DNA of 64,000 nucleotides, taken from contig NZ_PIGG01000040.1 of the NCBI RefSeq assembly GCF_002924445.1, positions 167,126 to 231,125 on the forward strand. The letters run 5' to 3'. This stretch comes from Minwuia thermotolerans. GTDB taxonomy: Bacteria > Pseudomonadota > Alphaproteobacteria > Minwuiales > Minwuiaceae. The notes beneath the pieces were generated by a model. That model was given only the letters and a program-made list of their open reading frames with translations, was not told where the DNA came from and made no database searches. Shown piece by piece: positions 45,104 to 54,179 of this stretch (position 1 is the stretch's first letter; every line of letters starts with the position of its first letter). A program made the position numbers and the translations under genes.

Positions 45104-47413
45104 TCAGTCCTCGTCCGGATTGCGCAGCAGGACCTCGCGCTTGCCGACATGGTCCGCGGCCGAGACCATGCCCTCTTCCTCCATCTGCTCGACGATGCGG
45201 GCGGCGCGGTTGTAGCCGATCTTGAGCTGGCGCTGGACGAAGCTGGTCGACGCCTTGCCCGAGCGCGCCACGACCTCCACGGCCTGGTCGAACAGCGGAT
45301 CGTCCGACGACCCGCCGCCCTCGCCGGTGAAGCCGTCGCCGTCGTCCTCGGGCTCCTTGGTGACGTCCTCCAGGTACTGGGGACGCCCGGTCTTCGCCAG
45401 CCAGCGGGTGATCTTCTCCACGTCGCCGTCGGAAACGAAGGGACCGTGCACGCGCACGATCCGCGAACCGTTCGGCATGTAGAGCATGTCGCCCTGACCC
45501 AGCAGCTGCTCGGCGCCCTGCTCGCCCAGGATGGTGCGGCTGTCGATCTTCGAGGTGACCGAGAAGCTGATGCGGGTCGGGAAGTTCGCCTTGATGGTGC
45601 CGGTGATGACGTCCACCGACGGGCGCTGCGTTGCCATGATCAGGTGGATGCCGGCGGCCCGCGCCATCTGCGCCAGGCGCTGGATCGCGCCCTCGATGTC
45701 CTTGCCGGCGACCAGCATCAGGTCGGCCATCTCGTCGACGACGATGACGATCTGCGGCAACGGCTCGGTATCCAGCGGCACGTCCTCGTAGGCCGGCTCG
45801 TCGGTCTCCGGATCGAAGCCCGTCTGCACCCGCTTGGACAGGGTCTCACCCTTCGCCGCCGCCTCCTTCACCCGCTCGTTGAAGGCGGCGATGTTGCGGA
45901 CGTTGAGGTCCGACATCTTGCGGTAGCGGGATTCCATCTCCTTGACCGCCCATTTCAGGGCCACGACCGCCTTTTTCGGCTCCGTGACCACCGGCGTCAG
46001 CAGGTGCGGAATGCCCTCGTAGACCGACAGCTCCAGCATCTTCGGGTCAATCATGATCATGCGGCACTGCTCCGGCGTCATGCGGTAGAGGAGCGACAGG
46101 ATCATGGTGTTGACGGCGACCGACTTGCCCGAGCCGGTGGTGCCCGCGATCAGCAGATGCGGCATGCGGGCCAGGTCCGCGAAGACCGGCTCGCCGCCGA
46201 TGTCCTTGCCCAGCGCCAGCGCCAGCGTGCCCGGGTTCTTCTCGAAGGCCGCCGAGGCCAGCATCTCGCGCAGATAGACCACCTCGCGGGTGTTGTTGGG
46301 CAGTTCGATGCCCAGCGCGTCGCGCCCCGGCACCACGGCGACGCGGGCCGAGATTGCGCTCATCGAGCGGGCGATGTCGTCGGCCAGCCCGATAACGCGG
46401 GAGGACTTGGTGCCCGGCGCGGGCTTGAGTTCGTAGAGGGTGACGACCGGGCCGGGGCGGACATCGGTGATTTCGCCCTTGACGCCGAAGTCGTCCAGCA
46501 CGCTTTCCAGCATGCGCGCGTTCTGCTCAAGCGCATCGGCGCCGGCGCGGGCCGGATAGTCGTCCGCCGTAGGCTCGTAGAGCAGGCCGAGCGGCGGCAG
46601 CTTCGGCTCCTCGCCGTCCTTCGCGCCGAGGTCGAGTTCGGGTTCACGCTCCTTTGCCGCGCGTTGGCCGGGCCTGGTCCGGACCGGTGTCGGCGCGACA
46701 CGCTGCGTCTTCGTGGCCTTCGTCTTCTTCGGCTTCGCGGTCCGGCGCTCCGAGATCGTCTCTCCTTCATCTGCGGCATCGTCCCGGCCAGCGTCCGTCC
46801 CGCGGCGACGGGTCAGGCCGCCCAGCGCCGAGAAGGGCAGCGCCATCCAGCCCGGCGGCACGGCGCTCGCCCAGGCCAGTCCGGCAAAGGCGAAGATGGC
46901 CAGCAGCGCGCCCGTGGCCGCACCCGCCCAGACCGGCGCGCCGTCGATGAAGGCGGCCATGCCGGCGCCCGCGGCGCCCAGCACGCCGCCGAAATGCGCC
47001 GGCGGCGCGGCGAACCAGGGCGCCAGCGCGCCGAGCCCCATGGCCCCGCAGCAGGCCGCGAACACCGTCACGGCGCCGCGCCAGCGCAGGGCGGAAGCCG
47101 GCCGGTGGGCGATGATGCGGAGCGCGTGACAGAAGGGCACGGCCAGCACGATCAGGGCGATCGGGCCCATGAGCTGCAGCATCAGGTCGGCGAACACCGC
47201 GCCTGCCGGACCCAGCAGGTTCGCCGTCTCGCCCGCCCCGGCGCGGTTCCAGCTCGGGTCCGCCGGGTCATGGCTGGCGACAGCCACGATGGCGGCCAGG
47301 ACAGCCGCGGCCAGACCCACGCCGGCGAGTTCGACCAGACGCCGGCCGAGGAAGCGTTTCAGTTCAGGCGCGGCGAAGGAGATGCCGGTTCTGCTGGCGG
47401 TGGATCCGGCCAT
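45104..47413 (-). CDS. ftsK: DNA translocase FtsK
   Basis: A 769-residue cell-division protein that pumps chromosome ends across the septum. The N-terminal 190 residues hold about four transmembrane helices ([73 protein letters not shown]). A short charged linker ([15 protein letters not shown]) follows. The motor has Walker [17 protein letters not shown] (about 417-432) and Walker [15 protein letters not shown]. The C-terminal gamma winged helix ([33 protein letters not shown]) binds KOPS-like polarity sequences. It starts 6 bp after the aminotransferase gene. Confidence 0.97.
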   Translation of the reverse strand: MAGSTASRTGISFAAPELKRFLGRRLVELAGVGLAAAVLAAIVAVASHDPADPSWNRAGAGETANLLGPAGAVFADLMLQLMGPIALIVLAVPFCHALRIIAHRPASALRWRGAVTVFAACCGAMGLGALAPWFAAPPAHFGGVLGAAGAGMAAFIDGAPVWAGAATGALLAIFAFAGLAWASAVPPGWMALPFSALGGLTRRRGTDAGRDDAADEGETISERRTAKPKKTKATKTQRVAPTPVRTRPGQRAAKEREPELDLGAKDGEEPKLPPLGLLYEPTADDYPARAGADALEQNARMLESVLDDFGVKGEITDVRPGPVVTLYELKPAPGTKSSRVIGLADDIARSMSAISARVAVVPGRDALGIELPNNTREVVYLREMLASAAFEKNPGTLALALGKDIGGEPVFADLARMPHLLIAGTTGSGKSVAVNTMILSLLYRMTPEQCRMIMIDPKMLELSVYEGIPHLLTPVVTEPKKAVVALKWAVKEMESRYRKMSDLNVRNIAAFNERVKEAAAKGETLSKRVQTGFDPETDEPAYEDVPLDTEPLPQIVIVVDEMADLMLVAGKDIEGAIQRLAQMARAAGIHLIMATQRPSVDVITGTIKANFPTRISFSVTSKIDSRTILGEQGAEQLLGQGDMLYMPNGSRIVRVHGPFVSDGDVEKITRWLAKTGRPQYLEDVTKEPEDDGDGFTGEGGGSSDDPLFDQAVEVVARSGKASTSFVQRQLKIGYNRAARIVEQMEEEGMVSAADHVGKREVLLRNPDED

Positions 47414-47419
47414 GGCGGA

Positions 47420-48607
47420 CTACTCCATCAGTTCGGAAATCTTGGTGAGCGCGTCGGCCACGGTCTCGCGGTCGTGCACCAGGGCGACGCGGACAAAGGG
47501 CCGGCCCGGATTGCCGTCCGCCCCGTCGCGGGCGAGATAGCCGCCGGGCAGCACGCGCACGCCCGTGCGCTGCCAGAGGCGGGCGGCGAAGGCCTCCCCG
47601 TCGCCGACGTCGAGCCACAGGAAGAATCCGCCGGCGGGGCGGGCATAGCCCTTGCGGTTGCCCAGCTTCTGGTCGGCCAGATCGAACAGCGCGCGGTAGT
47701 GGTCGCGGGTCTTTCCGACATGTTCCTCGTCGCGCCAGAGCGCCGTGGAGGCCGCCGCCACCGGGTTCGGCAGCGGCGCGCCGCCGAAACTGCGCAGCTT
47801 CGCATAGCGCGCGACCAGATCGGGATCGCCGGCCATGAAGCCCGAGCGCAGGCCCGGCGCGCTGGAACGCTTGGAGAGCGAATGGAAGACGACGAGATTG
47901 CGGAACCGCTCCGGCGTCGCCGCCGCGACCTCCAGCCCGCCCGGCGGCGGCGTCTCGTCGTAGATTTCGGCGTAACACTCGTCCAGCGCCAGCACGATGC
48001 CGTGGGCGCGCGCGATCTCCAGCGCGCGTCGGAGCCAGCCCGCGTCGGCGATCGAGCCCTGCGGATTGGCCGGCGTGCAGATGTAGAGCAGCGCCGCGCG
48101 CTTCAGAACGTCCTCCTCCAGCGCCTCGAGATCGGGCAGGAAGCCGTTCGCCGCCGTCGCCGGCATCAGGTGGACCTCCGCGCCGGCCATGGTCGCAGCG
48201 CCCAGATAGCACTGGTAGAAGGGGTTCGGGACCAGCACCAGCGGCCGGGTCGCCGCGCGGACCGCGGGCACCACCAGCTGGGCGATGTTGTAGAGCCCTT
48301 CGCGCGTGCCGTTGAGCGGCATGATCTCGGTTTCGGCGTCCATCGCCGCGCCGCCGGTCAGGCCATAGCGCCGGTCGAGCCAGTCGGCGATGGCGCGGCG
48401 CAGTTCCGGCGTGCTGTTGGCCGCCGGATACTTGCCGAAACCGGCGGCGTCCTTCGCCAGCGCGTCCATCAACAGCGGCGGCGGACCCAGCTGCGGCTCG
48501 CCGAGCGCGAAATTGAGCGTCGGACCCCCACCCTCGGTGCCATCCAGCAGGTCCCGCAGGCGCTGGAACGGATAGTCGGTCAGCAGATCGAGGCGGGCAT
48601 TGGTCAT
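47420..48607 (-). CDS. dapC: Class I PLP aminotransferase, probably N-succinyldiaminopimelate aminotransferase
   Basis: A 395-residue fold-type I aminotransferase. It shows TLNFALGEPQLGPPPLLMDAL, the PLP-phosphate segment NGTREGLYNIAQL, substrate-side PNPFYQCYLGAATMAGAEVHLM, ICTPANPQGSIADAGWL, DECYAEIYD and the Schiff-base lysine in FHSLSKRSSAPGLRSGFMAG (about residue 244). The pattern agrees with alphaproteobacterial DapC, which acts in lysine/diaminopimelate synthesis just before dapE; dapE is 4.5 kb downstream on the other strand. General aspartate/alanine aminotransferase is the alternative. It is translationally adjacent to ftsK. Confidence 0.82.
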   Translation of the reverse strand: MTNARLDLLTDYPFQRLRDLLDGTEGGGPTLNFALGEPQLGPPPLLMDALAKDAAGFGKYPAANSTPELRRAIADWLDRRYGLTGGAAMDAETEIMPLNGTREGLYNIAQLVVPAVRAATRPLVLVPNPFYQCYLGAATMAGAEVHLMPATAANGFLPDLEALEEDVLKRAALLYICTPANPQGSIADAGWLRRALEIARAHGIVLALDECYAEIYDETPPPGGLEVAAATPERFRNLVVFHSLSKRSSAPGLRSGFMAGDPDLVARYAKLRSFGGAPLPNPVAAASTALWRDEEHVGKTRDHYRALFDLADQKLGNRKGYARPAGGFFLWLDVGDGEAFAARLWQRTGVRVLPGGYLARDGADGNPGRPFVRVALVHDRETVADALTKISELME

Positions 48608-48745
48608 CGAAGCCGGGCACGCGAATCGGTGGAGACAAAAGACTCAACCAGATTAGTCGGTTGAGAACAGTTCCGCAACTGACGCTTCAATTGTCGCGCG
48701 GCAACGGCGAACCGCTTGCCAGCACGGAGTAATCCCCCTCCCCGG

Positions 48746-48771
48746 CCCTCCCCCTTGGACAAGGGGGAGGG
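48746..48771. repeat. Intergenic GC-rich hairpin
   Basis: CCCTCCCCCTTG paired with CAAGGGGGAGGG around a tiny GA loop, between the dapC start and the end of the agmatinase-like gene (48608-48838). This is a widespread alphaproteobacterial palindromic repeat type and could terminate the minus-strand agmatinase transcript. Confidence 0.65.
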
Positions 48772-48838
48772 TTGCGTCCGCGCCAGCGGAGGCGGGAAGG
48801 GGTCGAACCCATCATCAATCGGAAGCCCGACGCCTGCG

Positions 48839-49804
48839 CTACGCGCTCAGGCCCCTGGCGTGGAAGACGAAACCCAGCAGGTTCATGAGCAACTGCGCGG
48901 CCAGGAAGGCGGTGGTGCCGTCGCGGTCGTAGTCGGGCGCCACCTCGACCAGGTCGACGCCGACGATCTCGCCCCGGCCGGCCAGCCCCTGCAGGAACTC
49001 CAGGATCTCGTAGTAGAGAAAGCCGCCGTGGCTCGGCGTGCCGGTGCCCGGCGCGATCGACGGATCGAAGCCGTCGATGTCGATGGTCAGGTAATAGCGC
49101 CGGTCCGCCGGCACCCGCGCCAGCACGCCGTCCACGCCCAGCTTCCTGAACTGCCGGACCGAGAGGATGTCGGAGCCGGCGGCCCGGGCGGCGGCGTAGT
49201 CGTCGCGGTTCGACGAGGAGACGTTGCGGATGCCGAGCTGGCTGAAGCCTGTGACATGCGCCATCTCCGAGGCGCGCCTGAGCGGATTGCCGTGGCCGTA
49301 GCGGACGCCGTGGCGTTCGTCGACGAAATCGAGATGGGCGTCGATGTGGACGATATGCACCGGCGGCCGGTCGTCGAAGGCCCGGATGCAGGGGATGTGG
49401 ACCGAATGGTCGCCGCCGAGAACCACCGGCAGCGCCCCCGCAGCCAGGATGCGCCGCACGCCCGCTTCGATGTTGGCATGGCTTTTCGTGGTATCGGTAT
49501 GGATGATGTCGGCGTCGCCGATGTCCACGATGCGCACCCGATCGGCGGGAAGGTAGGTCACGTCATCCTCGAAATCGTAGGCGCCGCCATGGCCGAAGGA
49601 GAACAGGGTCGAGGCCTCGCGGATCGCGCGGGGGCCGAAACGCGCGCCGGCCCGGTACTGGGTCCCCATGTCGTAGGGCGCGCCAAAGACGGCGACGTCG
49701 GCCTCGATCCGGTCCCAGTCGAGACAGACGGGCTGCTTGGCGAAGGTGCAGTGCCCGACGAAGGGCAGGTTGAGCCGTCCGGAGTCATAGGCGTTGCCCG
49801 TCAT
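48839..49804 (-). CDS. speB: Agmatinase/ureohydrolase family protein
   Basis: A 321-residue dimanganese hydrolase of the arginase/agmatinase family. Metal-binding motifs: VVLGGDHSVHIP (GGDHS), VHIVHIDAHLDFVDER (DAHxD) and YYLTIDIDGFDPSIAPGTGTPSHGG (DxDxxDP). N-terminal FGAPYDMGTQYRAGARFGPRAIREAS is typical. Agmatinase makes putrescine and urea from agmatine; guanidinobutyrase or a related guanidine hydrolase cannot be excluded, so the gene symbol is provisional. ATG 49804 lies 34 bp from the possible start of the divergent DUF1194 gene. Confidence 0.88.
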   Translation of the reverse strand: MTGNAYDSGRLNLPFVGHCTFAKQPVCLDWDRIEADVAVFGAPYDMGTQYRAGARFGPRAIREASTLFSFGHGGAYDFEDDVTYLPADRVRIVDIGDADIIHTDTTKSHANIEAGVRRILAAGALPVVLGGDHSVHIPCIRAFDDRPPVHIVHIDAHLDFVDERHGVRYGHGNPLRRASEMAHVTGFSQLGIRNVSSSNRDDYAAARAAGSDILSVRQFRKLGVDGVLARVPADRRYYLTIDIDGFDPSIAPGTGTPSHGGFLYYEILEFLQGLAGRGEIVGVDLVEVAPDYDRDGTTAFLAAQLLMNLLGFVFHARGLSA

Positions 49805-49837
49805 CGCAGCGTTCTCCCGGTTCTGCTGGTCGCGGCC

Positions 49838-50509
49838 ATGGTCGGCCTTCTCGCCCTGCTGCCGCAAGCCCCCGCCCGCGCCCAGGCCGTCGATGTCGCC
49901 ATCGTGCTGGCGGTCGACGTCTCGGCCAGCGTCGACGCCGGCGAGTACGGCCTGCAGATGCGCGGCGTCGCCGAGGCGATCGCCCACCCCACGGTGACCG
50001 ACGCCATCGAACAGGGTGAAGTCGGCGCCGTGGCGCTCTCTCTGGTGCAATGGTCGTCGGACGCCGAGCAGGCCGTGGTGGTCCCGTGGACCCGCATCGA
50101 CGGCGCGGCGTCGGCGCAGGGGCTGGCCGCCCGGATCTGGTCGGCGCCTCGCGCCTTCCGCTTCCGGGGCACGAAGATCGGCGCGGCGCTCCGGTTCTGT
50201 TTCGGCCATCTCGACCGCGCGCCCTTCCCGGCGGCGCGGCGGGTGGTCGACCTTTCGGGCGACGGCGTCAACCGCGGCCCGCCCCTGCTGCGCGAGACCC
50301 GGGCGGAAGCGATCCGGCGCGGCATCACGGTCAACGGCCTGCCGATCCTCAGCGACGAGCCGCGCCTGGGCCAGTACTTTCAGGACTGGCTGATTGCCGG
50401 CCCCGGCGCGTTCGTCATCGCCGCTGACAGCTTCGAGGCCTTCCGGCCCGCCATGGTGCGCAAACTTGTGCGTGAAATCCGGGGCATGCCGATGGTATCG
50501 AAGCGCTGA
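49838..50509 (+). CDS. DUF1194 family von Willebrand factor A-like protein
   Basis: About 223 residues, probably exported. It has AQAVDVAIVLAVDVSASVDAGEYGLQMRG (MIDAS-like DxSxS), VGAVALSLVQWSSDAEQAVVVPWTRI, and RRVVDLSGDGVNRGPP. These match the alphaproteobacterial DUF1194 family, of unknown function. The ATG at 49838 leaves a short hydrophobic signal; the open frame upstream (VLPVLLVAA) would complete a better one but lacks a common start codon and would overlap the divergent speB start. It is followed 14 bp later by an acyl-CoA dehydrogenase. Confidence 0.8.
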   Translation: MVGLLALLPQAPARAQAVDVAIVLAVDVSASVDAGEYGLQMRGVAEAIAHPTVTDAIEQGEVGAVALSLVQWSSDAEQAVVVPWTRIDGAASAQGLAARIWSAPRAFRFRGTKIGAALRFCFGHLDRAPFPAARRVVDLSGDGVNRGPPLLRETRAEAIRRGITVNGLPILSDEPRLGQYFQDWLIAGPGAFVIAADSFEAFRPAMVRKLVREIRGMPMVSKR

Positions 50510-50523
50510 GGAGGACACCGTCC

Positions 50524-51753
50524 ATGCAGATCGAGCTGAGCCCCGAGGAACAGGCCCTGCAGCGGAAGGCCCGGGAAATTGCGCGCGACGTCATCGCCCC
50601 GCGCGCCGCGGAGATCGACCGCACCGAAGCCTATCCCTGGGATCACGTGGAGACCCTGAAGGAGGCCGGGCTGATGGGCCTGACCATCCCGGAGGATCTC
50701 GGCGGCCAGGGCCGGAGCTTTCTCGACGCCGTGCTGGTGATCGAGGAAATGGCGAAGGTCTGCGGCGTCACCGGCCGCATCGCCGTGGAATCCAACATGG
50801 GCGCGATCTCCGCCATCCTGACCTACGGCACGCCCGAGCAGCGCCGCATGGCCGCCGATTTCGTGCTCTCGGGCGACAAGCCGGCGATCTGCATCACCGA
50901 GCCGGAGGCGGGCTCGGCGGCGACCGAGATGACCACCCGCGCCGAGAAGCGCGGCGACCGCTGGGTGCTGAACGGAAGGAAACACTGGATCACCGGCGGC
51001 GGGGTCTCCCGGCTGCACCTGATCTTCGCCCGCGCCTTCGACGAGGACGGGAACGAACTCGGCATCGGCGGTTTCATCGCCGTGCGCGAGGAGGACGAAG
51101 GCCTGCGTATCGGCAAGCGGGAGCCCACCATGGGCCTGCGCGGTATTCCGGAAGCCGAGGTGATCTTCGAGGATCTGGCGCTGCCCGAGTCGCGCGTGCT
51201 GATGCCGCCTTCCGGCTTCCGGCGCGGTTTCGCCGACCTGATGAACGCCTACAACTCCCAGCGTGTCGGCGCCGGCACGATGGCGCTGGGCATCGCGGCA
51301 GGCGCGCTGGAGCATGCCCGCGACTACGCCCTGGAGCGGGTGCAGTTCGGACGCCCCATCGCCGAGTTCCAGGGCCTGCAATGGATGCTGGCCGACATGG
51401 CGATCCAGGTCGACGCAGCGCGGCTGATGCTGCACGGCGCCGCCCGTAGCCGCGGACCGGACGGCAGCCCCTTCCCCGATCCCTATTCGGCCGCCCAGGC
51501 CAAGGTCTTCGCCTCGGAAATGGCGATCAAGGTGACCAACGACGCGCTGCAGGTCTTCGGCGCGAAGGGCTATTCGCGCGATGCGCCGATGGAGCGGATG
51601 GTGCGCGACGCGCGCATGTTCACCATCGGCGGCGGCACGGCGCAGGTGCTGCGCACCGTCGTCGCCTCCGGCCTGCTCGGCATGAAGCTGCCGCAGACCC
51701 GCGACGGCTATGCCGGGAAGAATTCGCCGTCGCCGAAGCAGGCAGCGGAATGA
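50524..51753 (+). CDS. Acyl-CoA dehydrogenase
   Basis: A 409-residue FAD enzyme that introduces the alpha-beta double bond in acyl-CoA. N-terminal helices start MQIELSPEEQALQRKAREIARDV. FAD-binding segments are ICITEPEAGSAATEMTTRAEK, WITGGG and GTMALGIAAGALEHARDYALERVQFGRPIAEFQGLQWMLADMAIQ. The C-terminal part has DALQVFGAKGYSRDAPMERMVRDARMFTIGGGTAQVLRTVVA, where Glu/Gly variation around the catalytic base region suggests a branched- or short-chain specificity that is not assignable. GAGGAGGA precedes the ATG. Confidence 0.93.
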   Translation: MQIELSPEEQALQRKAREIARDVIAPRAAEIDRTEAYPWDHVETLKEAGLMGLTIPEDLGGQGRSFLDAVLVIEEMAKVCGVTGRIAVESNMGAISAILTYGTPEQRRMAADFVLSGDKPAICITEPEAGSAATEMTTRAEKRGDRWVLNGRKHWITGGGVSRLHLIFARAFDEDGNELGIGGFIAVREEDEGLRIGKREPTMGLRGIPEAEVIFEDLALPESRVLMPPSGFRRGFADLMNAYNSQRVGAGTMALGIAAGALEHARDYALERVQFGRPIAEFQGLQWMLADMAIQVDAARLMLHGAARSRGPDGSPFPDPYSAAQAKVFASEMAIKVTNDALQVFGAKGYSRDAPMERMVRDARMFTIGGGTAQVLRTVVASGLLGMKLPQTRDGYAGKNSPSPKQAAE

Positions 51754-51761
51754 CCATCCGT

Positions 51762-51834
51762 CGGCTTCCTCGGGCTTGACCCGAGGGCCGAGCGAACCGA
51801 AGAACCGTGTGCCCGGGTCGAGCCCGGGCACGCC
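51762..51834. repeat. Dispersed paired-hairpin intergenic repeat
   Basis: Arms CCTCGGGCTTGACCCGAGG and GTGCCCGGGTCGAGCCCGGGCAC are joined by about 20 bp with AGCGAACCGAAGAACC, as in the copy at 53057. It occupies most of the gap between the acyl-CoA dehydrogenase and dapE genes. Confidence 0.8.
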
Positions 51835-51878
51835 GTCATTCTTCTACGTGCGACGATCCAACGACCGGTGAAGCCTCC

Positions 51879-53018
51879 ATGACCGACGCCCTCGACCTCG
51901 CCCGCGACCTGATCCGCTGCCCGTCCGTGACCCCGGCCGAAGCCGGCGCGCTGGACTGCCTGGAGGCGGCGCTGAAACCGCTGGGCTTCGCCTGTCACCG
52001 CCTGACCTTCTCCGAGGAAGGCACGCCGGACGTGGAGAATCTCTACGCCCGCTACGGCGCCGAGGGCCCGGTCTTCTGCTTCGCCGGCCATGTCGACGTC
52101 GTCCCCGTCGGCGACGCCGCGGCCTGGCGCCACGACCCCTTCGGTGCGGAAATCGAGGACGGCCAGCTTTACGGCCGCGGCGCCACCGACATGAAGACCG
52201 CCATCGCCTGCATGGTGGAGGCGGCCGAGCGCGTCATCGCCGACGGGTTCACGGGCTCGATCGCCTTCCTGATCACCGGCGACGAGGAGGGCCCGGCGAT
52301 CAACGGCACGACAAAGGTGCTCGACTGGATGGCCGAGCGGGGCGAGACCATCGACGCCTGCCTGGTGGGCGAGCCGACCAACCCCGTCACCCTGGGCGAA
52401 ATGGCCAAGATCGGCCGCCGCGGCTCCTTCTCCGGCCGGCTGGTGGTCAACGGCACCCAGGGCCACATCGCCTATCCGCACCTGGCCGACAATCCCCTGC
52501 CGCGGCTGGTGAAGATGCTCGACCGCATTGCGGCGATCGACCTGGACGACGGCAACGAGCACTTCCAGCCGTCGAACCTGGAGATCACCACGATCGACGT
52601 CGGCAACACCGCTTCCAACGTCATTCCGGCCAGCGGCCAGGCGTTCTTCAATGTCCGCTACAACACGCTGCAGAACGCCGCCGGGCTGGAGGCGAAGATC
52701 CGCGCCGCCTGCGACAGCGTCGGCGGCGACTACACGCTGACGGTGCGCAATTCCGGCGACCCGTTCCTGACCGAGCCCGGCGATCTGACGGCCAACCTGC
52801 ACGACGCCATTCTGGCCGAGCTTTCGGTCGAGCCCGACCTCTCGACGACGGGCGGCACCTCGGACGCGCGCTTCATCAAGAACGCCTGTCCGGTGGTCGA
52901 GTTCGGCCTTGTCAGCCAGACCATGCACAAGGTCGACGAACGCTGCGCCATAGCCGACATCCCGAAGCTGACGGCGATCTACGAGCGGGTGCTGCGGGGA
53001 TTCTTCGCGAAGGGCTGA
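51879..53018 (+). CDS. dapE: Succinyl-diaminopimelate desuccinylase
   Basis: A 379-residue dizinc hydrolase that removes succinate from N-succinyl-LL-diaminopimelate in lysine and peptidoglycan precursor synthesis. Metal ligands are in VFCFAGHVDVVPVGD (His-Asp), GRGATDMKTAIACM (Asp), LITGDEEGPAINGT (Glu-Glu) and STTGGTSDARFIKNACPVVEFG. The lid domain has the NGTQGHIAYPHLADNPLP segment specific to DapE. ATG 51879 matches the family start MTDALDLARDLIRCPSVTP; an earlier in-frame ATG at 51807 lies within the repeat and is rejected. Confidence 0.95.
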   Translation: MTDALDLARDLIRCPSVTPAEAGALDCLEAALKPLGFACHRLTFSEEGTPDVENLYARYGAEGPVFCFAGHVDVVPVGDAAAWRHDPFGAEIEDGQLYGRGATDMKTAIACMVEAAERVIADGFTGSIAFLITGDEEGPAINGTTKVLDWMAERGETIDACLVGEPTNPVTLGEMAKIGRRGSFSGRLVVNGTQGHIAYPHLADNPLPRLVKMLDRIAAIDLDDGNEHFQPSNLEITTIDVGNTASNVIPASGQAFFNVRYNTLQNAAGLEAKIRAACDSVGGDYTLTVRNSGDPFLTEPGDLTANLHDAILAELSVEPDLSTTGGTSDARFIKNACPVVEFGLVSQTMHKVDERCAIADIPKLTAIYERVLRGFFAKG

Positions 53019-53056
53019 TACCGCTTTTTGAGTACGATCACCTGAATTGATTCCGG

Positions 53057-53126
53057 CGCCCTTGGACTTGATCCAAGGGCCCAGCGAACCAAAGAACTGG
53101 GTCCTCGGGTCAAGCCCGAGGACGCC
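53057..53126. repeat. Dispersed paired-hairpin intergenic repeat
   Basis: Perfect arms CCCTTGGACTTGATCCAAGGG and GTCCTCGGGTCAAGCCCGAGGAC (given in part), linked by CCCAGCGAACCAAAGAACTGG. It lies between the convergent dapE and LLM genes and is the clearest forward copy of the family. Confidence 0.85.
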
Positions 53127-53144
53127 GTTGAGAAATGCAAATCC

Positions 53145-54086
53145 TCACGCCGCCTCGGGCATGGGGATGTCCATGAGGTCGGGCTGAACCTCCTCGATGA
53201 AGCGCCGCGTCTGGTCGAACAGTTCGGCGTCGCCGTCGCCGACGGGGCGCAGGATGAACTTGCTCGCCCCGGCGCCGACATATTCGCGCAGCCGTTTCAG
53301 GATCGTTCCCGCATCGCCGACGACGAAATAGTCCGAGGGATCGCGCTTCAGCCGCTTCGAAAACCGCTCCATCTCCTTCGCCACCGCCGGATCGTCCGGG
53401 CTGCCGAAGCGGAAGGGGAAGCCCGCGCCGAAATGGTCCTCGGGCACCTGGCGGCCCTGGGCGATGGCGGTCTCCCGGATCGAGCGGATGACGGGCGCGA
53501 GTTGCGCCGGCGTCTCGAAAGCGGCCTGCCAGCCGGTGCCGTACTTCGCGGTCCGCTTCACCGCCGCCGCGGTCGAGCCGCCGATCCACATGGGGATGCG
53601 CGGATTCACCGGCGTCGGCGAGATGCGCGCGCCCCTGAGCTGGAAGAAGCGGCCGTCGAAGTCCACCGTCTCCCCCTGCCAGAGCCGCATGATGATCTCC
53701 AGGGCCTCGTCGGCGCGCGCGCCGCGGCCGGCCAGCGGCGTGCCCGTGGCCTCCCAGTCCGGGGCCAGCTTGGCGCCGATGCCGAAGGCCGGCAGCAGCC
53801 GTCCGCCGCCGGAAATGAAGTCGATCGTCGCGCACTGCTTGGCCAGCAGCACCGGCTCCCTGAGCGCCAGCGAGGCGACGTTCATGCCGAATTTCAGTTT
53901 CCTCGTCCGCCCGGCGATGGCGGCCAGCACGGTCATCGGCTCCAGGTGCGGGCGCGACGAAGCGATGCGGTCGGACTGCCAGAAGCTGTTGACCCCGCCC
54001 GCCTCCAGCATGTCGATCCAGTCCCAGAACGCCGCCGCGCCCGAGAAGGGCAGCTCCCCGAATCCCAGTCCCGCTCTTACCGGCAT
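53145..54086 (-). CDS. LLM-class flavin-dependent oxidoreductase
   Basis: A 313-residue luciferase-like TIM-barrel protein, with GVNSFWQSDRIASSRPHLEPMTVLAAIAGRTRKLKFGMNVASLALREPVLLAKQCATIDFISGGGRLLPAFGIG and ALEIIMRLWQGETVDFDGRFFQL, given as known markers of this group (each stretch is shorter in the sequence itself than the list here suggests). It uses F420 or FMN; substrate unknown. Its start is 93 bp from that of a second, divergent LLM gene, so the pair may share control. Confidence 0.88.
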   Translation of the reverse strand: MPVRAGLGFGELPFSGAAAFWDWIDMLEAGGVNSFWQSDRIASSRPHLEPMTVLAAIAGRTRKLKFGMNVASLALREPVLLAKQCATIDFISGGGRLLPAFGIGAKLAPDWEATGTPLAGRGARADEALEIIMRLWQGETVDFDGRFFQLRGARISPTPVNPRIPMWIGGSTAAAVKRTAKYGTGWQAAFETPAQLAPVIRSIRETAIAQGRQVPEDHFGAGFPFRFGSPDDPAVAKEMERFSKRLKRDPSDYFVVGDAGTILKRLREYVGAGASKFILRPVGDGDAELFDQTRRFIEEVQPDLMDIPMPEAA

Positions 54087-54179
54087 GGCGCCTCTCCCCG
54101 TTCATGGCTGGCCTGTGGCCGCGACAATCTCCAGAATAGTGGCGCGGCGGATCGCATTAGGCAAAGGGGAGGCCGGGAG

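Noticed and set aside
45149..48664. 1,171-codon plus-strand open frame
   Set aside because: Antisense shadow of ftsK and dapC; no recognisable motif.
49784..49837. Longer DUF1194 protein with a better signal peptide
   Set aside because: The upstream in-frame codons include no ATG, GTG or TTG, and an extension would overlap the divergent speB start. ATG 49838 is kept with reservations.
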